A DNA stretch of 64,000 bases from contig CP114495.1 of NCBI GenBank assembly GCA_027186245.1, positions 697,001 to 761,000 on the forward strand, written 5' to 3'. The notes beneath the pieces were generated by a model, which saw nothing but the letters and a program-made list of their open reading frames with translations, ran no database searches and was not told the origin of the DNA. The translations under genes were made by a program, and so were the position numbers. Shown here in pieces: positions 48,323-59,319 of the stretch (position 1 is its first letter; each line of letters opens with the position of its first letter). This DNA is from Coriaria nepalensis. Lineage: Eukaryota > Streptophyta > Magnoliopsida > Cucurbitales > Coriariaceae.

Positions 48323-48490
48323 TTTTGACCATCTTGAAGCCATCGGATTGACCATCCAGATGCATTGGACATTAATTTTCAGTTGTAGAACCTTCTTAGT
48401 TTAAATACACGCACGTGTAGTTATATTTCTAGCCATGTAATCTTGACAAGTGGACAAACTGAACTCCTCCTAGTTCCTTGCCTTATAAAG
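48323..48490 (+). promoter_or_regulatory. ERF promoter: two W-box cores, G-box, TATA
   Basis: TTGACC cores (W-box, WRKY binding) occur at about 48325-48330 and 48348-48353. A palindromic CACGTG G-box is at 48412-48417, and a TATA element (CTTATAAAG) is at about 48482-48490, some 70 bp before the start codon. These suggest stress or jasmonate-type control. The sites are seen; the function is inferred. Confidence 0.55.
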
Positions 48491-48557
48491 CCAATTTGCT
48501 ACCTCCTCCCACTAGACAAGCAAATTAATTATAAAAACAAACAAGAAAAAACAAAAC

Positions 48558-48968
48558 ATGGATGAAGATCAGCATGGAGGAAAGGGCAAGGAAGAGAATG
48601 AAGGTGGAGAGCTAAGGTATCGAGGAGTTAGGAGGCGGCCATGGGGAAAGTTTGCGGCAGAGATTCGAGATTCAACTAGGAACGGGGCTCGCGTGTGGCT
48701 CGGTACGTTCAATACGGCCGAGGAAGCGGCTCGAGCATATGACAGGGCCGCTTATGCAATGAGGGGTCAGTTAGCCATTCTAAATTTCCCTCACGAACAT
48801 TTTCCTTCACCAAGCGTTGGTGACTCTTCTTCCGCCGCCTCGGCTTCAACGTCTTCTCCCTCGGCTGGAAATAGGTCCTCTGGACAGGAAGTATTCGAGT
48901 TCGAGTACTTGGATGACAAAGTGCTGGAAGAGCTGCTTGAATATGGAGAGAGAAAGGGCAAGAAATAG
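48558..48968 (+). CDS. Small group IX ERF transcription factor (ERF095/ERF098-like)
   Basis: This is a 136-aa intronless nuclear AP2/ERF protein. A single AP2 domain (about residues 20-78) contains [18 protein letters not shown] and the ERF-type Ala and Asp positions that recognise GCC-box DNA. After a Ser-rich spacer comes the acidic C-terminal motif [20 protein letters not shown], characteristic of the small ERF094-098 subgroup (TDR1/ERF098, ESE1/ERF095), which acts as a defence and ethylene/jasmonate activator. The start codon is the first ATG after a TATA-bearing promoter. The next gene to the right is ERF1-like, the same pairing as At3g23220/30 and At3g23240 as recalled. Confidence 0.92.
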   Translation: MDEDQHGGKGKEENEGGELRYRGVRRRPWGKFAAEIRDSTRNGARVWLGTFNTAEEAARAYDRAAYAMRGQLAILNFPHEHFPSPSVGDSSSAASASTSSPSAGNRSSGQEVFEFEYLDDKVLEELLEYGERKGKK

Positions 48969-51900
48969 TGCACAACTTCATCCCAAATTCTGTGTTAAAT
49001 GGAGAAGCACACTACATATACCAATCAGAAGACAACAATACAAGTCTTCTACTACTTTAGTTTTTGTCTGTGTCTGATCTTTGCCCTCTAAGATGGAATT
49101 GTTATAGTTAATTAAGACTTTTCCCGCCACCATGCACTTTTACACGTCAAAGAAACATAATTTAGGTTTCCCCCCTACGCGTACTACGTGTCGTTATACA
49201 GATAAATTCGTACCAAAGCCTGGTCCACAGACATTTCTAGAACGACAAATTCTTACATGGGCTTGGTCTCAAATTTTTGTGTGGACCCAGGCTAATTGAT
49301 AAATAGTTAGTAGAGTTAGGAGAATTGTGTTAAACAAAAATGTTCACAAATTTTCATGTACGTATTTTTCTTCTAGAACAGGTCAATCAAAAAATGTCAA
49401 GCGGATCATATCACTAAGGATATGGTCAGCCCGACAATTCCACCTGATGCATTCTACTCGACGTTTTTTTAATTAGGTTGATCTATTATGAATGTCTCGT
49501 CTCCTTAAACAGGTTCATGATGAAAATTTCTCCTTTATATATACTTATACAGTAAAGATGGGGATAAGTGAAGAGAAAGAGAGAGATCCTTTCAAGTTGC
49601 ATCATTGTTTTGTTGGGTCCATGTTCTTTTTCTTTTTTGCTTTTCTTTACAAGGACTAATTTAACCAATCTATGAAATGTTTCTTAAGTTCCTTTTTATT
49701 CTTACATATGTGATATACTTTTATGAATGGGTGAAAGATAGGTAATCTTAGGCATGATGATTCGATACGATTAATTTACTCGAATGGGAGGAGCTTAATT
49801 TCCCAAGGGCTAAAGCTGGCCCATATTTGGTAATGATGAAATTAAGACTAATGAATAATGACACTAGTTACTATATAGTAAAATCCTTTACTCTCTCATG
49901 TGATTATAAATAAAAAGAAACCAATTGTAGTATGACATTGCGTGGATCAAATGAACACAACAACATGTAATTTAACTGAATCACGATTCTAGTCTCGCTT
50001 TTCAACTTCATATACAACTACTTATCACTCATTCACAAAAAAAAAAAAAAAAGTCAAAGCCTAGCAAGGTTAGCTAGCAAGATGCTAAAATGGTTGTCAT
50101 CTTCACCTCGTAGCTTTCCATATAGATCTCATCATCTTGATTTAACACGCACATTCGATATATTATTTTCATGACAAAACGAAATTGGGTCAATAAAAAA
50201 AATTTTGATATACGATTTACTTTGTTAAATTATTAGAATAATATATAAATTATATTCATAGAAAAAGTGTTCGTTAATCAATGGCGGCAATTTGTATCAT
50301 GTGTGTATATATGTCACACTAATTAATATATTCATGCAATTGACATCTATCATCAGGGTTAGAGCTAGATGGGGGCTACTTGGCTCCCCAAAAAAAATAA
50401 AAAATAAAAAATTTGAGGGTTAAATTATAATTTATTTTATTTTATTATGATCAAATTAAAATTATTTAATCTATTATGGTTAAATTTATATTTTTTTATA
50501 TATTAAAATACCTTCTTCTCTACGCAATTATAAATTTACAGTCTTTATTATCTCTTAATATTCATCCTCCTCTTCCTCTTCCTCTTTCCTGTCCACCGTG
50601 AATCTATGACCCACTCCGGGGCAGATGTCCGGCCATTTCAACTTCTTCCATATGTATTAACTTGTAAAAATGTCATTATCAACCTTCTGGATCAAAGTAT
50701 AATTAACACGTGTTCTTAAAATGGATCAAAGTATAATTAGTGTAATAATTTAGCTACTAGTAGTTATATATAGTGTACACATATTATATTAGCTTACTAG
50801 GCTTTAATCTTTAATCATTGAACTAATTCAATTTGATTCCAATTGAAATATTGTCGGTAATTTATTAGATATTATGACATTATTCTAGTGAAAATCTCAC
50901 TGATTCAGTCACTAAAGATAAAATATTGATGATAGGCTTATAGGTTATAGTACACATATTGTTACATAAAATTACAACTTGTGTGTTGGTCACATTTGTA
51001 TTGACGCACTAAGTATATTGGGATAACATAAACTAAAGTTACTTAACAATAGGCTTTATTGAGAAGGTTGGCCAACACGTGTTTAAATTAGAGACTCTAA
51101 GTAGTTATTCCTTCGTGATGTTACTCAAAATTATTATTAAATTAGAGATATTATTGCGTGTGTTTTATTATTATTAGGAATTGTTAGTCATATCTTTAAT
51201 ATATATAATGTTTGATTAAAATTATAAAATTGTAATTTACTTATTATATTAAATTTTATTATAATTATAAATATAAATTTTATGATAAAATTAATTAAAT
51301 ATTATAAATATATAGTTAGTTAGTTAATTTACAAGTTAATTAAAGGAAAAATGAAAATCCTAAAGATGAACCATTCGACCCTTCGCTTTCTCTCCCGACA
51401 CAAGTTGACGTTCTAACAAAACTGAACCATTTTTTTCTTATACCTACATTCAATAGACAACTACTTCACGACGTCTCTTTCCCTTATCTTGTTTTGTTTC
51501 CAATAGAAGCAAGCTAGTTTGATTGTTTTGCGTTTTTTTACCAGATCAGATACAAACATGAAACATAGAAATTCATATGTGCTATATTGATTATGTATTT
51601 ACTAAACTAAAAATTCAGAGTTTAAACTCATTTCATGTTTATCAACTACCACCCCGGATATCGTTCTAAGTATAAAATTTGCCCTTTTTGATTTGTCGAT
51701 GTAGAGGTAGCGGATAAATTTATTGGAACAGTTAGAAAAGAGGTGTGCAAAAAGATGCATAACTTTTAGCTACCTTGGTGACAAAAATACAAAGCACAAA
51801 TTATATGGTTTTCAAAGATTTTTCTATTTTCACTAATTTTTGAAGATTTTTTTATTTTTTTCTTAAGATTGATAAAATGATTGAATATGCGGATTCGATC

Positions 51901-53437
51901 TTCGATTGAATTTTAAGATTATTTAATGTCGGTTCAAGCAAATATTTAAGCCAACACCTGTTTGTTATTGTATATTTACGAACAAGATCTATTTTTTAAT
52001 TGTGTAGTTAGAAACTAACATGATCCTAATCATAAATTTATTACAAATGATGAGTATATACAACTTAATGATTAGGATAATAATCAAACAAGTTAGAGAG
52101 ACACAAGTAACTTGTATTCGTCTCCTTGCGATTGCGAGCGAGCAAACAGTTCTGCCAGCACATAATTTAGTCTTCCATCAAACAGTTTCTAGTCGTTGGT
52201 CCGTAACGCAAAAGTAATGTAAAGTTATAATAAATTCGGTATTGTATATGAAGAATTATGAGTCGATCGAACGTGACGTGCAAGAAGAAGATAATTAAAT
52301 TGTTCTTAAATAAATTAATTAAAAAAAAAGAAAAAAAAAAAAGAGATTGGCCCTTTTTTCGTAGAAGTTTCGTGTGGAAGAAAGAAGAAACTTGAACCCC
52401 CTTGTGCAATTCAAAGATGCTTGCTTATAAGTTAGTATGAGTAGTTTTTTGATGAGAAAAATGAGCAGGTCTTTTTTCCGACAACAGTGTCCCTACTTTT
52501 TTGGAGGGCTTTCAAACATGAGACTCATCTGATAGTCATTGGGTAAACTTCAGCTATGTTTTACTATCCTCGTCTTTAAATTAATCAAGTGTTTCAAGGG
52601 GTTCTGTATCTAGCCATAGACCTTCCAACCCATCAACTGAGACTCGAAAACGATGATAAGGTAATCATGCTTAACGTTCACCTTTCTCGACGAAACTTTG
52701 CTCATATCTATCTTATGGAGAAGGAAACGTATGTTTCTAAAACTTATTAAAACTTGATAATTAAAAAATATATGCACATATCATCTTTCTTTTTAATGAC
52801 TGATCTTATCAAATTAGTACATAAAGTTTTGGTCAATAAGAAGAGGAAAAAATAAAAATAATTAAAAAAGAAAAATTGACTAGGGTTTTGTTTTGTATTA
52901 ATATTAATACTTTTTTTCTGTAAATAAAAATTTAGATTATAAAATAAAATAATAAATTAATATAAATAATAAAAAATAATAATCAATGACTAAAAATCAT
53001 TTTAATTACGTAAAAAATTTAAAAATAAAAAATAAAAGAACCACAAGAAAAAAAAAAGAAAGTATACAAGTAAATCAGTTAAGAAAATAATGAAAATAAT
53101 TTTAATTATTATTATTTTTTATTTTATTAAAAAAAGACAACATGAAATTGACCGTGAGATTACGTCAGCACAAGTTGCTCGTGTGACATTGCTGCCATAC
53201 CCCCCCAAGGCCCATATTGACCCATCACCCATTCGCACAATTAACCTGCCTGATTTGCGGTTCTTGTGAAAACAATACATAAATTCGAAGCCCTCACATT
53301 GGCATGGCCCACCGTCCACGTCATCTCTTCAACTTTTTGTCGTTTTCTTTTTTTAATCTCTTCCTATTAAATCCTTAGCTACTATATTCTATTGTACATT
53401 TTTTTTTTTTTACTGTCCCCAGTCAAATAAATTTAGT
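48969..53437. other. Intergenic between the two ERF genes
   Basis: About 4.5 kb, AT-rich, with no convincing gene. Poly-A tracts occur at about 50037-50054 and 52321-52343. At about 50343-50400 a 'gggggctacttggctcccc' short inverted motif is followed by A-rich DNA. Two TGACG-type (CGTCA) motifs lie upstream of the second ERF, at about 53163-53167 and 53319-53323. Confidence 0.45.
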
Positions 53438-53446
53438 ATATAAAGG
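53438..53446 (+). promoter_or_regulatory. TATA box of the ERF1-like gene
   Basis: TATATAAAG lies about 90 bp upstream of the start codon at 53536, in a sensible position for a plant core promoter. Confidence 0.6.
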
Positions 53447-53535
53447 CCCATAGCCTACACCAAACAACCATTAAGCAACTTAGGAAAGTGAAACGGAGTT
53501 ACCAATTCATTTTTATACATCCATTCCTCTTCTAA

Positions 53536-54219
53536 ATGGATGATCACTCAATCTTCCAATGCTCTCCTATTTCCGATTTCTCATCGGAATCTTCCTTCGG
53601 CTCGCCGGAATACTCTTTCTCATGGGACGGTCCTATATTTTCCAATAATCATCATAATTCGATGAATTCGCTCCCACTCCCGTTCAATGAAAATGACTCG
53701 GAGGAAATGTTCCTCTACGGCCTCCTATCCAAATTATCCCCACCAGAACAAGAATCAACAACCAGTCCAATCAAGGAAGAAGAGGTTGACTCCATTTCCG
53801 AAGAAAATCCGAAAAGCGAAAAAGCATATAGAGGCGTCAGGCGGCGGCCGTGGGGGAAATTTGCGGCGGAGATAAGGGATTCGACGAGAAATGGCCGGAG
53901 AGTTTGGTTAGGAACATTTGACAGCCCTGAAGCAGCGGCTTTGGCTTATGATCAGGCGGCGTTTTCGATGAGAGGTTCGACGGCAATTCTCAATTTTCCG
54001 GCAGAGAGAGTAAGGGAGTCGTTGAGGGAAATGAATTGCGGTTCTTCTTCCGACGGGAAGGAGAATGGGAATGGTTCGCCTGTGTTGGCTTTGAAAAGAA
54101 AGCATTCCATGAGAAGAAAAGTAGTAAGGAAGAAGACTAATAGTAGCAACAATAGCGATGTGAAGAAAGAAAACATTGTCTTTTTGGAAGATTTAGGTGC
54201 GGATTATTTGGAAGACTAG
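53536..54219 (+). CDS. ERF1: ERF1-like ethylene-response transcription factor (group IX)
   Basis: This is a 227-aa intronless nuclear AP2/ERF activator. The acidic N-terminal half includes [16 protein letters not shown], the group IX motif around residues 55-70. The AP2 domain is at about residues 97-155 ([19 protein letters not shown] ... RVWLGTF ... [15 protein letters not shown]). A basic stretch ([14 protein letters not shown]) may serve in nuclear import. The C-terminus [13 protein letters not shown] matches the ERF1 end motif, but stops a few residues early where relatives continue EELL. ERF1 integrates ethylene and jasmonate signals and binds GCC boxes of defence genes. A 17-bp piece of the C-terminal coding sequence recurs 81 bp downstream of its coding copy. 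Confidence 0.92.
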   Translation: MDDHSIFQCSPISDFSSESSFGSPEYSFSWDGPIFSNNHHNSMNSLPLPFNENDSEEMFLYGLLSKLSPPEQESTTSPIKEEEVDSISEENPKSEKAYRGVRRRPWGKFAAEIRDSTRNGRRVWLGTFDSPEAAALAYDQAAFSMRGSTAILNFPAERVRESLREMNCGSSSDGKENGNGSPVLALKRKHSMRRKVVRKKTNSSNNSDVKKENIVFLEDLGADYLED

Positions 54220-54288
54220 TAGTACCAGTTCTACTACTACTACGACTAGCCTTTAGGCGTAGGGTTAGATAATTTAGGTGCGGATTAT
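54191..54288 (+). repeat. 17-bp direct repeat spanning the ERF1-like stop codon
   Basis: ATTTAGGTGCGGATTAT occurs at 54191-54207 (coding, LGADY) and again at 54272-54288, after the stop. The spacing is 81 bp, a multiple of three. A GTA/CTA-rich run lies between. This suggests a small duplication of the gene's end. Confidence 0.8.
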
Positions 54289-54394
54289 AGTAATGATTTG
54301 ATCATATGTTAACAACTAATGATCATATTTTCTGGTTACACATATCCTATATGTATCTTCTTATTCTTCTCAATTCTTTTCTTGATATTTACTA

Positions 54395-55300
54395 TGTACA
54401 TATAGAGGTGGGCGATCCGGCCATCCCGTATTGGGCCTCAGTCCATTTAGGTCGGGATGGATTCTGGCCGTATTTTATTCGAGTCGGGCTTTGTCCGTAT
54501 TTTATTCGAGCCCAAAAATGGGTTTTTATTTTTTTAATTAAAAAATTATTACATGATATAATAAATAAATTTTATGGTTCAATAAAAAAGCTTATTCAAT
54601 AAGAATTTTTATAGCACAAAAGACCATCCTCCATATGCACAAAAAATATCTTTCATTTTTTCTTATAAATATCGTACTGTCTTTTTATAATATCCTTATA
54701 CTTTTTCTCCTACACATATTTTATCTCTATCTGTTATATTCTTACACTCAATTCTCTTAAAACCTGGATCAACTCATAGAAGACACCCTATTTAGGGCCA
54801 TTTTACAGAGTTTTATAGAGTCGAACAATGTAATAGACTAGACGTCAATTTGTATTATATTTCATATGTACAAAACCTTTTGATAAAAGACAAAAAAATG
54901 AGATATGACCGCTTGCAATCCGATTATAACTCACACATATGTGATGTTGACAGACCATCTCCTAATCCTCCACCATCTATTTTATAAACTGAATAAATAT
55001 TATAATATTAATTTTTAATTAATTAATTAATTATTATTTAAGATTAAATAATAAATTTATTATCTTATCATTTTTATTTCACTTATTTATAATTTTAATT
55101 ATTAAATTTTAATTCTTAATAATATATAAATTAAAATTTTAAAAATTAATTAAATTTACATACAATCTATAAACTCATAAGCTTAATATATAAGCACGAC
55201 TCAAACTCGACCTCAACCAAGTTCGGACATTAGCTCGGTCCGGATTTAAAGAGTCCGTTTTAAGTCCAGATCGAGCCGTATTGCCAACTCTATGTACAAG
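54395..55300. mobile_element. Non-autonomous hAT-type element with 8-bp target duplication
   Basis: The element is 54403-55292. The left end is TAGAGGTGGGCGATCCGGCC. The right end, read inverted, is TAGAGTTGGCAATACGGCTC. Flanking bases are TGTACATA (54395-54402) and TGTACAAG (55293-55300), an 8-bp duplication with two mismatches, as hAT elements make. GC-rich subterminal blocks with repeated 'CCGTATTTTATTCGAG' sit inside the left end, with 'tcggtccgg' sequence inside the right. The interior is AT-rich and has no transposase. It is a deletion derivative or MITE of about 890 bp. Confidence 0.7.
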
Positions 55301-55315
55301 ATGAATGAGGTGGGC

Positions 55316-55322
<7 letters not shown>

Positions 55323-55372
<50 letters not shown>
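55323..55372 (+). repeat. (TA)25 microsatellite
   Basis: About 50 bp of uninterrupted TA lie 30 bp beyond the hAT-type element. It is the longest clean TA run in the window. Confidence 0.95.
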
Positions 55373-55374
<2 letters not shown>

Positions 55375-57101
55375 TCTTATTATTTTATAAGTCAAAGTGA
55401 CGTTTTGCCTCACTCAAAGTCTCAAATAAAGACACAGCGAGCAATCGATTTTGTCGGCTAGAAAGAATTAACATTTTTAAAATTTTAAATATATCAATCG
55501 GTGAATAATTACATGACATTTTTATTTATTGGATAATGTTAATGTAATATATTAATATTAATTATACAATAATTAACAATTTAAAATTTAAAATATTAAA
55601 TGATCTGTAAATTAACTATTTATTAATTTTATCTATTAGTAATAATTTATCAAAATATTTTAAATTTCTTAATTATATTTTAAGAAAAAATTAAATAAAA
55701 AAATTTAATTTAATTAATATAAAGAAAGTTTACTATACTATAATTATAGTAATATAAATTTTAAATTCAAATAAATTATTATAATTATTTAATTTTATGT
55801 CGATAATAAATATTAATAAATTAATCATATTAGAAATATTCAAATGCTTCTTTAAGAAACAACTTTGCCCAATAACATAATTCTAGTAGATGAAATTATA
55901 CTATAAGTCATAGGTTAAAAAAACTTCTCTAGTAAACAAGGTTCTAGATCTTTCTATGAAAAAACTTCTTTAAGAATATTTCTTAAAAGGAAGTTCTTAA
56001 AATGGTAATAGTATTGAATAATTTTTAGTTATAATATAAGAAAATTACATTAAATTTTTTAATCATATTTTAAAAAAAATAAAAATAATATTTAAGTTGA
56101 TAATAATTAAAAAAAGTCAATAATTGAGTCATAGGTTTAAAATATCTCATAATTAAATTATAAATATTATATATTAAAAAATTATTAATTTTTATATAAT
56201 ATATATATATATATATATTATTTTTAAATTAAGATCGATTCAAAGACAAAGACAAGGATTAATATTAAAAAAAAAAACCGGTATAGTTCATTTTTTGAGG
56301 TCCATATTCAAAGACAAGGAAGCTTCTGCCTCATTAGCTTTTTGCTAAAGAAAATTATCATTAAAAAAAAAGGGGGATAATTCTCACGTGGTCTTATACG
56401 ATTCCACCAACTCTTAACTTTCTATTTTCGTCCTTGACCCAAAATTTTCTCTTTATGATTGATTTATTAATTTACAAGTTGATGACGATTGTGTATACGT
56501 AATCAGATGTAAACAGATAGTATTAACTATACTTTGTATAAGGTTCCTTGGTTTTTTATTTAGATCTTAGAATGATCCACAGCCATGAAATTTGTCACGT
56601 GGTTCTTGACTGTTCCTATAATTTAGTGAACAAATTAATGGTCAAAGTCAAACTTGGTCTAACTCGATCCAACTCATCACTACCAAAAAGAGAACTTGGA
56701 CTTTACATGCATGCTCTAAATAATTTTCAAGCATATTGTTAAATGAATTTGGTCATTCTCTCATTCCAATACTTCATTTTAGAGAGTGTGTGTGTTTGTG
56801 TTTGTGTAATGGAATGGGCTAAACTCATACTAAACCTAAAATGGGCTACCCCTAAACACAAAGGCCCACATGAAATTGCTCGTACACAGAAATTGGGTTC
56901 TAAGAACTACATAAGAAGCCCATAAGAGAAATAGCAAGGTTTATATAGTATTTGTTTTTGAAAGTTTGATAGTAATATAGGAAACATGATCAAGATATAT
57001 TATAACAACGTTTTTATGAGCAACATTATCAGAAAGCATAATGAGCAGCCAAAAGCTCTTATTTAATTTAGTACCAAATCAGCCCCATGTAATAAAACTG
57101 A
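55373..57101. other. Intergenic, AT-rich
   Basis: No gene is seen. A (TA)n tract lies near 56199-56218 and a (TG)n-rich stretch near 56786-56808. Short open frames at 56548-56925 are unconvincing. Confidence 0.5.
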
Positions 57102-57671
57102 TTAATGATAAGGAGTTGGAGGAGGTTTAGGCCCGAATTGTCCAGTCGGCGGCTTGCTAAAGAATGGAGTTGGAGGAGGTTTAGGCCCGAATTGTCCAGT
57201 CGGCGGCTTGCTAAAGAATGGAGTTGGAGGAGGTTTAGGCCCGAATTGTCCAGTCGGCGGCTTGCTAAAGAATGGAGTTGGAGGGCGTTTAGGCCTGAAT
57301 TGTCCAGTCGGTGGCTTGCTAAAGAATGGAGTTGGAGGGCGCTTAGTCCTGAATTGTCCAGTTGGTGGCTGGCTAAAGAAGGGTGTTGGAGGTGGCAGCA
57401 GTACCTGGGGAGGAGCCGCCTGCAATGGCGGAGGTCTAAACACTCTCGGTGGAAGCGGAGTTGGCAGTTTCTTATTGGGAACAGACGGTTTTGGAAATTG
57501 GGTGGGGGGTTGGTTAGGGAATGGCTTGAAGAATGGGGTTGGTGGGTTGTTTCCAATTGGAGGTGATCCCTGCTCGAATTGGGGCGCCGGGGCCGAGTAA
57601 AGGCCTAGAGCCGGAGTGGTGAGAACTACCACCATTGCAAAGAGGAAAGCTAGCAAGTATGAGGAAGACAT
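57102..57671 (-). CDS. Secreted proline-rich repeat protein
   Basis: This is a 189-aa single-exon protein. A hydrophobic signal peptide (residues 1-23, LLAFLFAMVVVLTTPALG) is followed by a Pro-rich region and then five tandem 18-residue repeats of the type PPTPFFSKPPTGQFGPKP. At DNA level the repeat period is 54 bp (about 57111-57380), and the three C-terminal copies are nearly identical, so they arose or were homogenised recently. This is a probable cell-wall or apoplastic structural protein of the proline-rich type. The family cannot be named beyond that. It lacks Ser-(Pro)4 extensin modules and Cys-rich 8CM domains. A TATA-like TATAAATAG lies upstream (about 57732-57740, minus strand). Long open frames on the other strand and in the other frames reflect only the repeat composition. 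Confidence 0.8.
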   Translation of the reverse strand: MSSSYLLAFLFAMVVVLTTPALGLYSAPAPQFEQGSPPIGNNPPTPFFKPFPNQPPTQFPKPSVPNKKLPTPLPPRVFRPPPLQAAPPQVLLPPPTPFFSQPPTGQFRTKRPPTPFFSKPPTGQFRPKRPPTPFFSKPPTGQFGPKPPPTPFFSKPPTGQFGPKPPPTPFFSKPPTGQFGPKPPPTPYH

Positions 57672-59319
57672 TTCTTTGGAGTTGTGATTATTGGGTATTG
57701 ATGAGTGGAGTTAGAGGTATGTAATTAGGGCCTATTTATATTGGTTTAAGGTGCTATATACGTACGTACTTAAAAGTTTAAAAGTTTAAAAGTTTGAAAC
57801 AGTAAAAAGTAGTTTTTATGAAAGGAGAGGAAAGTGACTCCTTAGTCCTTCCCAGGAGAAAAACTTGGAACAATATGTCCTTAATTATTAATTATAGGTT
57901 ATGGGAGCTAAGTAATATTTGAATATGTTAGTTTTTATATGTCACCGTAAATAAAATATTTGGTATTTTTTTTAACTAGTTTTGAGAGATCCGAAATTCG
58001 TGATTTTTGCAAATTAGAGTACTATTAATAATTTAAACAATCGACACGTTTCTTGATTTCCATGTAGATGTGGGGTGCCTCTTAAGGTTGTATTAAGAAA
58101 AATGGGTTTATGTTGCACGTGGTTGCGTAATCTTAGGTTTGATTATATGCATTACGTTAAGTAGTAGAAAGTTGGAAAGTAATGTGTTGTACCAGAAATG
58201 TCTCCACGTGTTGTTGAGGAAGAAAAAAAGAAAGAAAAATATGTCTATGCATAATTTAGTGACCTTACAAGTAACGGCCCGGAAATGAAACTCATATCGA
58301 TATAGACTCGGCCCAATCATATTGGATCCGGGTCCGGATATATTATATTAACAATATTGAAATAATAAGCTACACATTTCTACCCGCTCCACATTTTCTG
58401 ATGGGGTAAATTATCAAATAATATTTTATTTAAGAAAATAGTTAGAGAAAGAAAAATATAAATAAAAAATCATACAGATATGATATAAGTGCCATGTATG
58501 CCCTATTTAATGTAATTTTATTTATTAAATAATAATAATAAAATATAAATTATTTTATTTTATTTTATTTTATTTTATTTATTAAACGATGAATTATATA
58601 AAAATAAATATATTACAGATAAATTAATTTTAAATAAATCGTTCATTAATTTCATACCAGAATAGTACAAAATTGTTGTAGATAGATGGAGATTTCTGTT
58701 TACTATATTTGACTGTTTAGATTCGTATTGTTGATGGGTCTTTGGAAAACATCATTGATTTTGTTGTTTTTTTTTTACCCACCAATTTACAATATAAATG
58801 CCAAACATGCCTGTGGCAAAAAAAACAGCAGTAGTGTCTTGTTTTCTAAAGCTCATGTAATAATAATAATAATAATAAATTAAAAAAAAAAAAAAAAAGA
58901 TGGATTGATTGTGATTTTTGGTGATTCAGCTTTATATTGAAAATAATATAAGTGGTCAATTCAACAATATCCACAGGGTTTATGTAATAATAAATTAAAC
59001 GTGGAAAAAAAGGGAAAAATAGTGAAGAGGGATAGCAAGTGACAAGTGACACCAAGATCTCTCCATTAAAACACGACCTAGTACATGAAAAGCTGATGGA
59101 GGTCAGCTACGTAAGTAACGTACAAAAATACACAACTGCTAGAAAACAAGACACTTAAAACAAAGCACACAGTAGCTACTAGCTAGTTAGGATACTACTG
59201 ATACATCAATGCATGCATGCATGTGTATGATCTGGTCTTATTTCTACGTACATATAAATAACCAAACCAGCTCAACCTCTGTATAAAAGATGGTGATATA
59301 AGTCTTGGCATGATTTCAA
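57672..59319. other. Intergenic between the proline-rich gene and the repeat-protein gene
   Basis: This is promoter DNA of the proline-rich gene and, at the right, the 3' flank of the next minus-strand gene. A TAA/AAT-rich and poly-A stretch occurs at about 58858-58898. The part from about 59080 to 59270 is similar to 62890-63060, see the next entries. Confidence 0.5.
59089..59270 (-). repeat. 3'-flank segment shared with the second repeat-protein gene
   Basis: 'CATGAAAAGCTGAT', 'GTCAGCTACGTA', 'CACAACTGCTAGA', 'TACTACTGAT' and 'ACATATAAATAAC'-like blocks occur here and, in the same order, at about 62898-63055, just downstream of the second gene. The tandem duplication therefore included the 3' untranslated region. 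Confidence 0.7.

Noticed and set aside
57105..57600. Long open frames on the plus strand opposite the proline-rich gene
   Set aside because: They exist only because the 54-bp repeat has few stops in any frame. The minus-strand frame has a signal peptide and a sensible repeat, the others do not.
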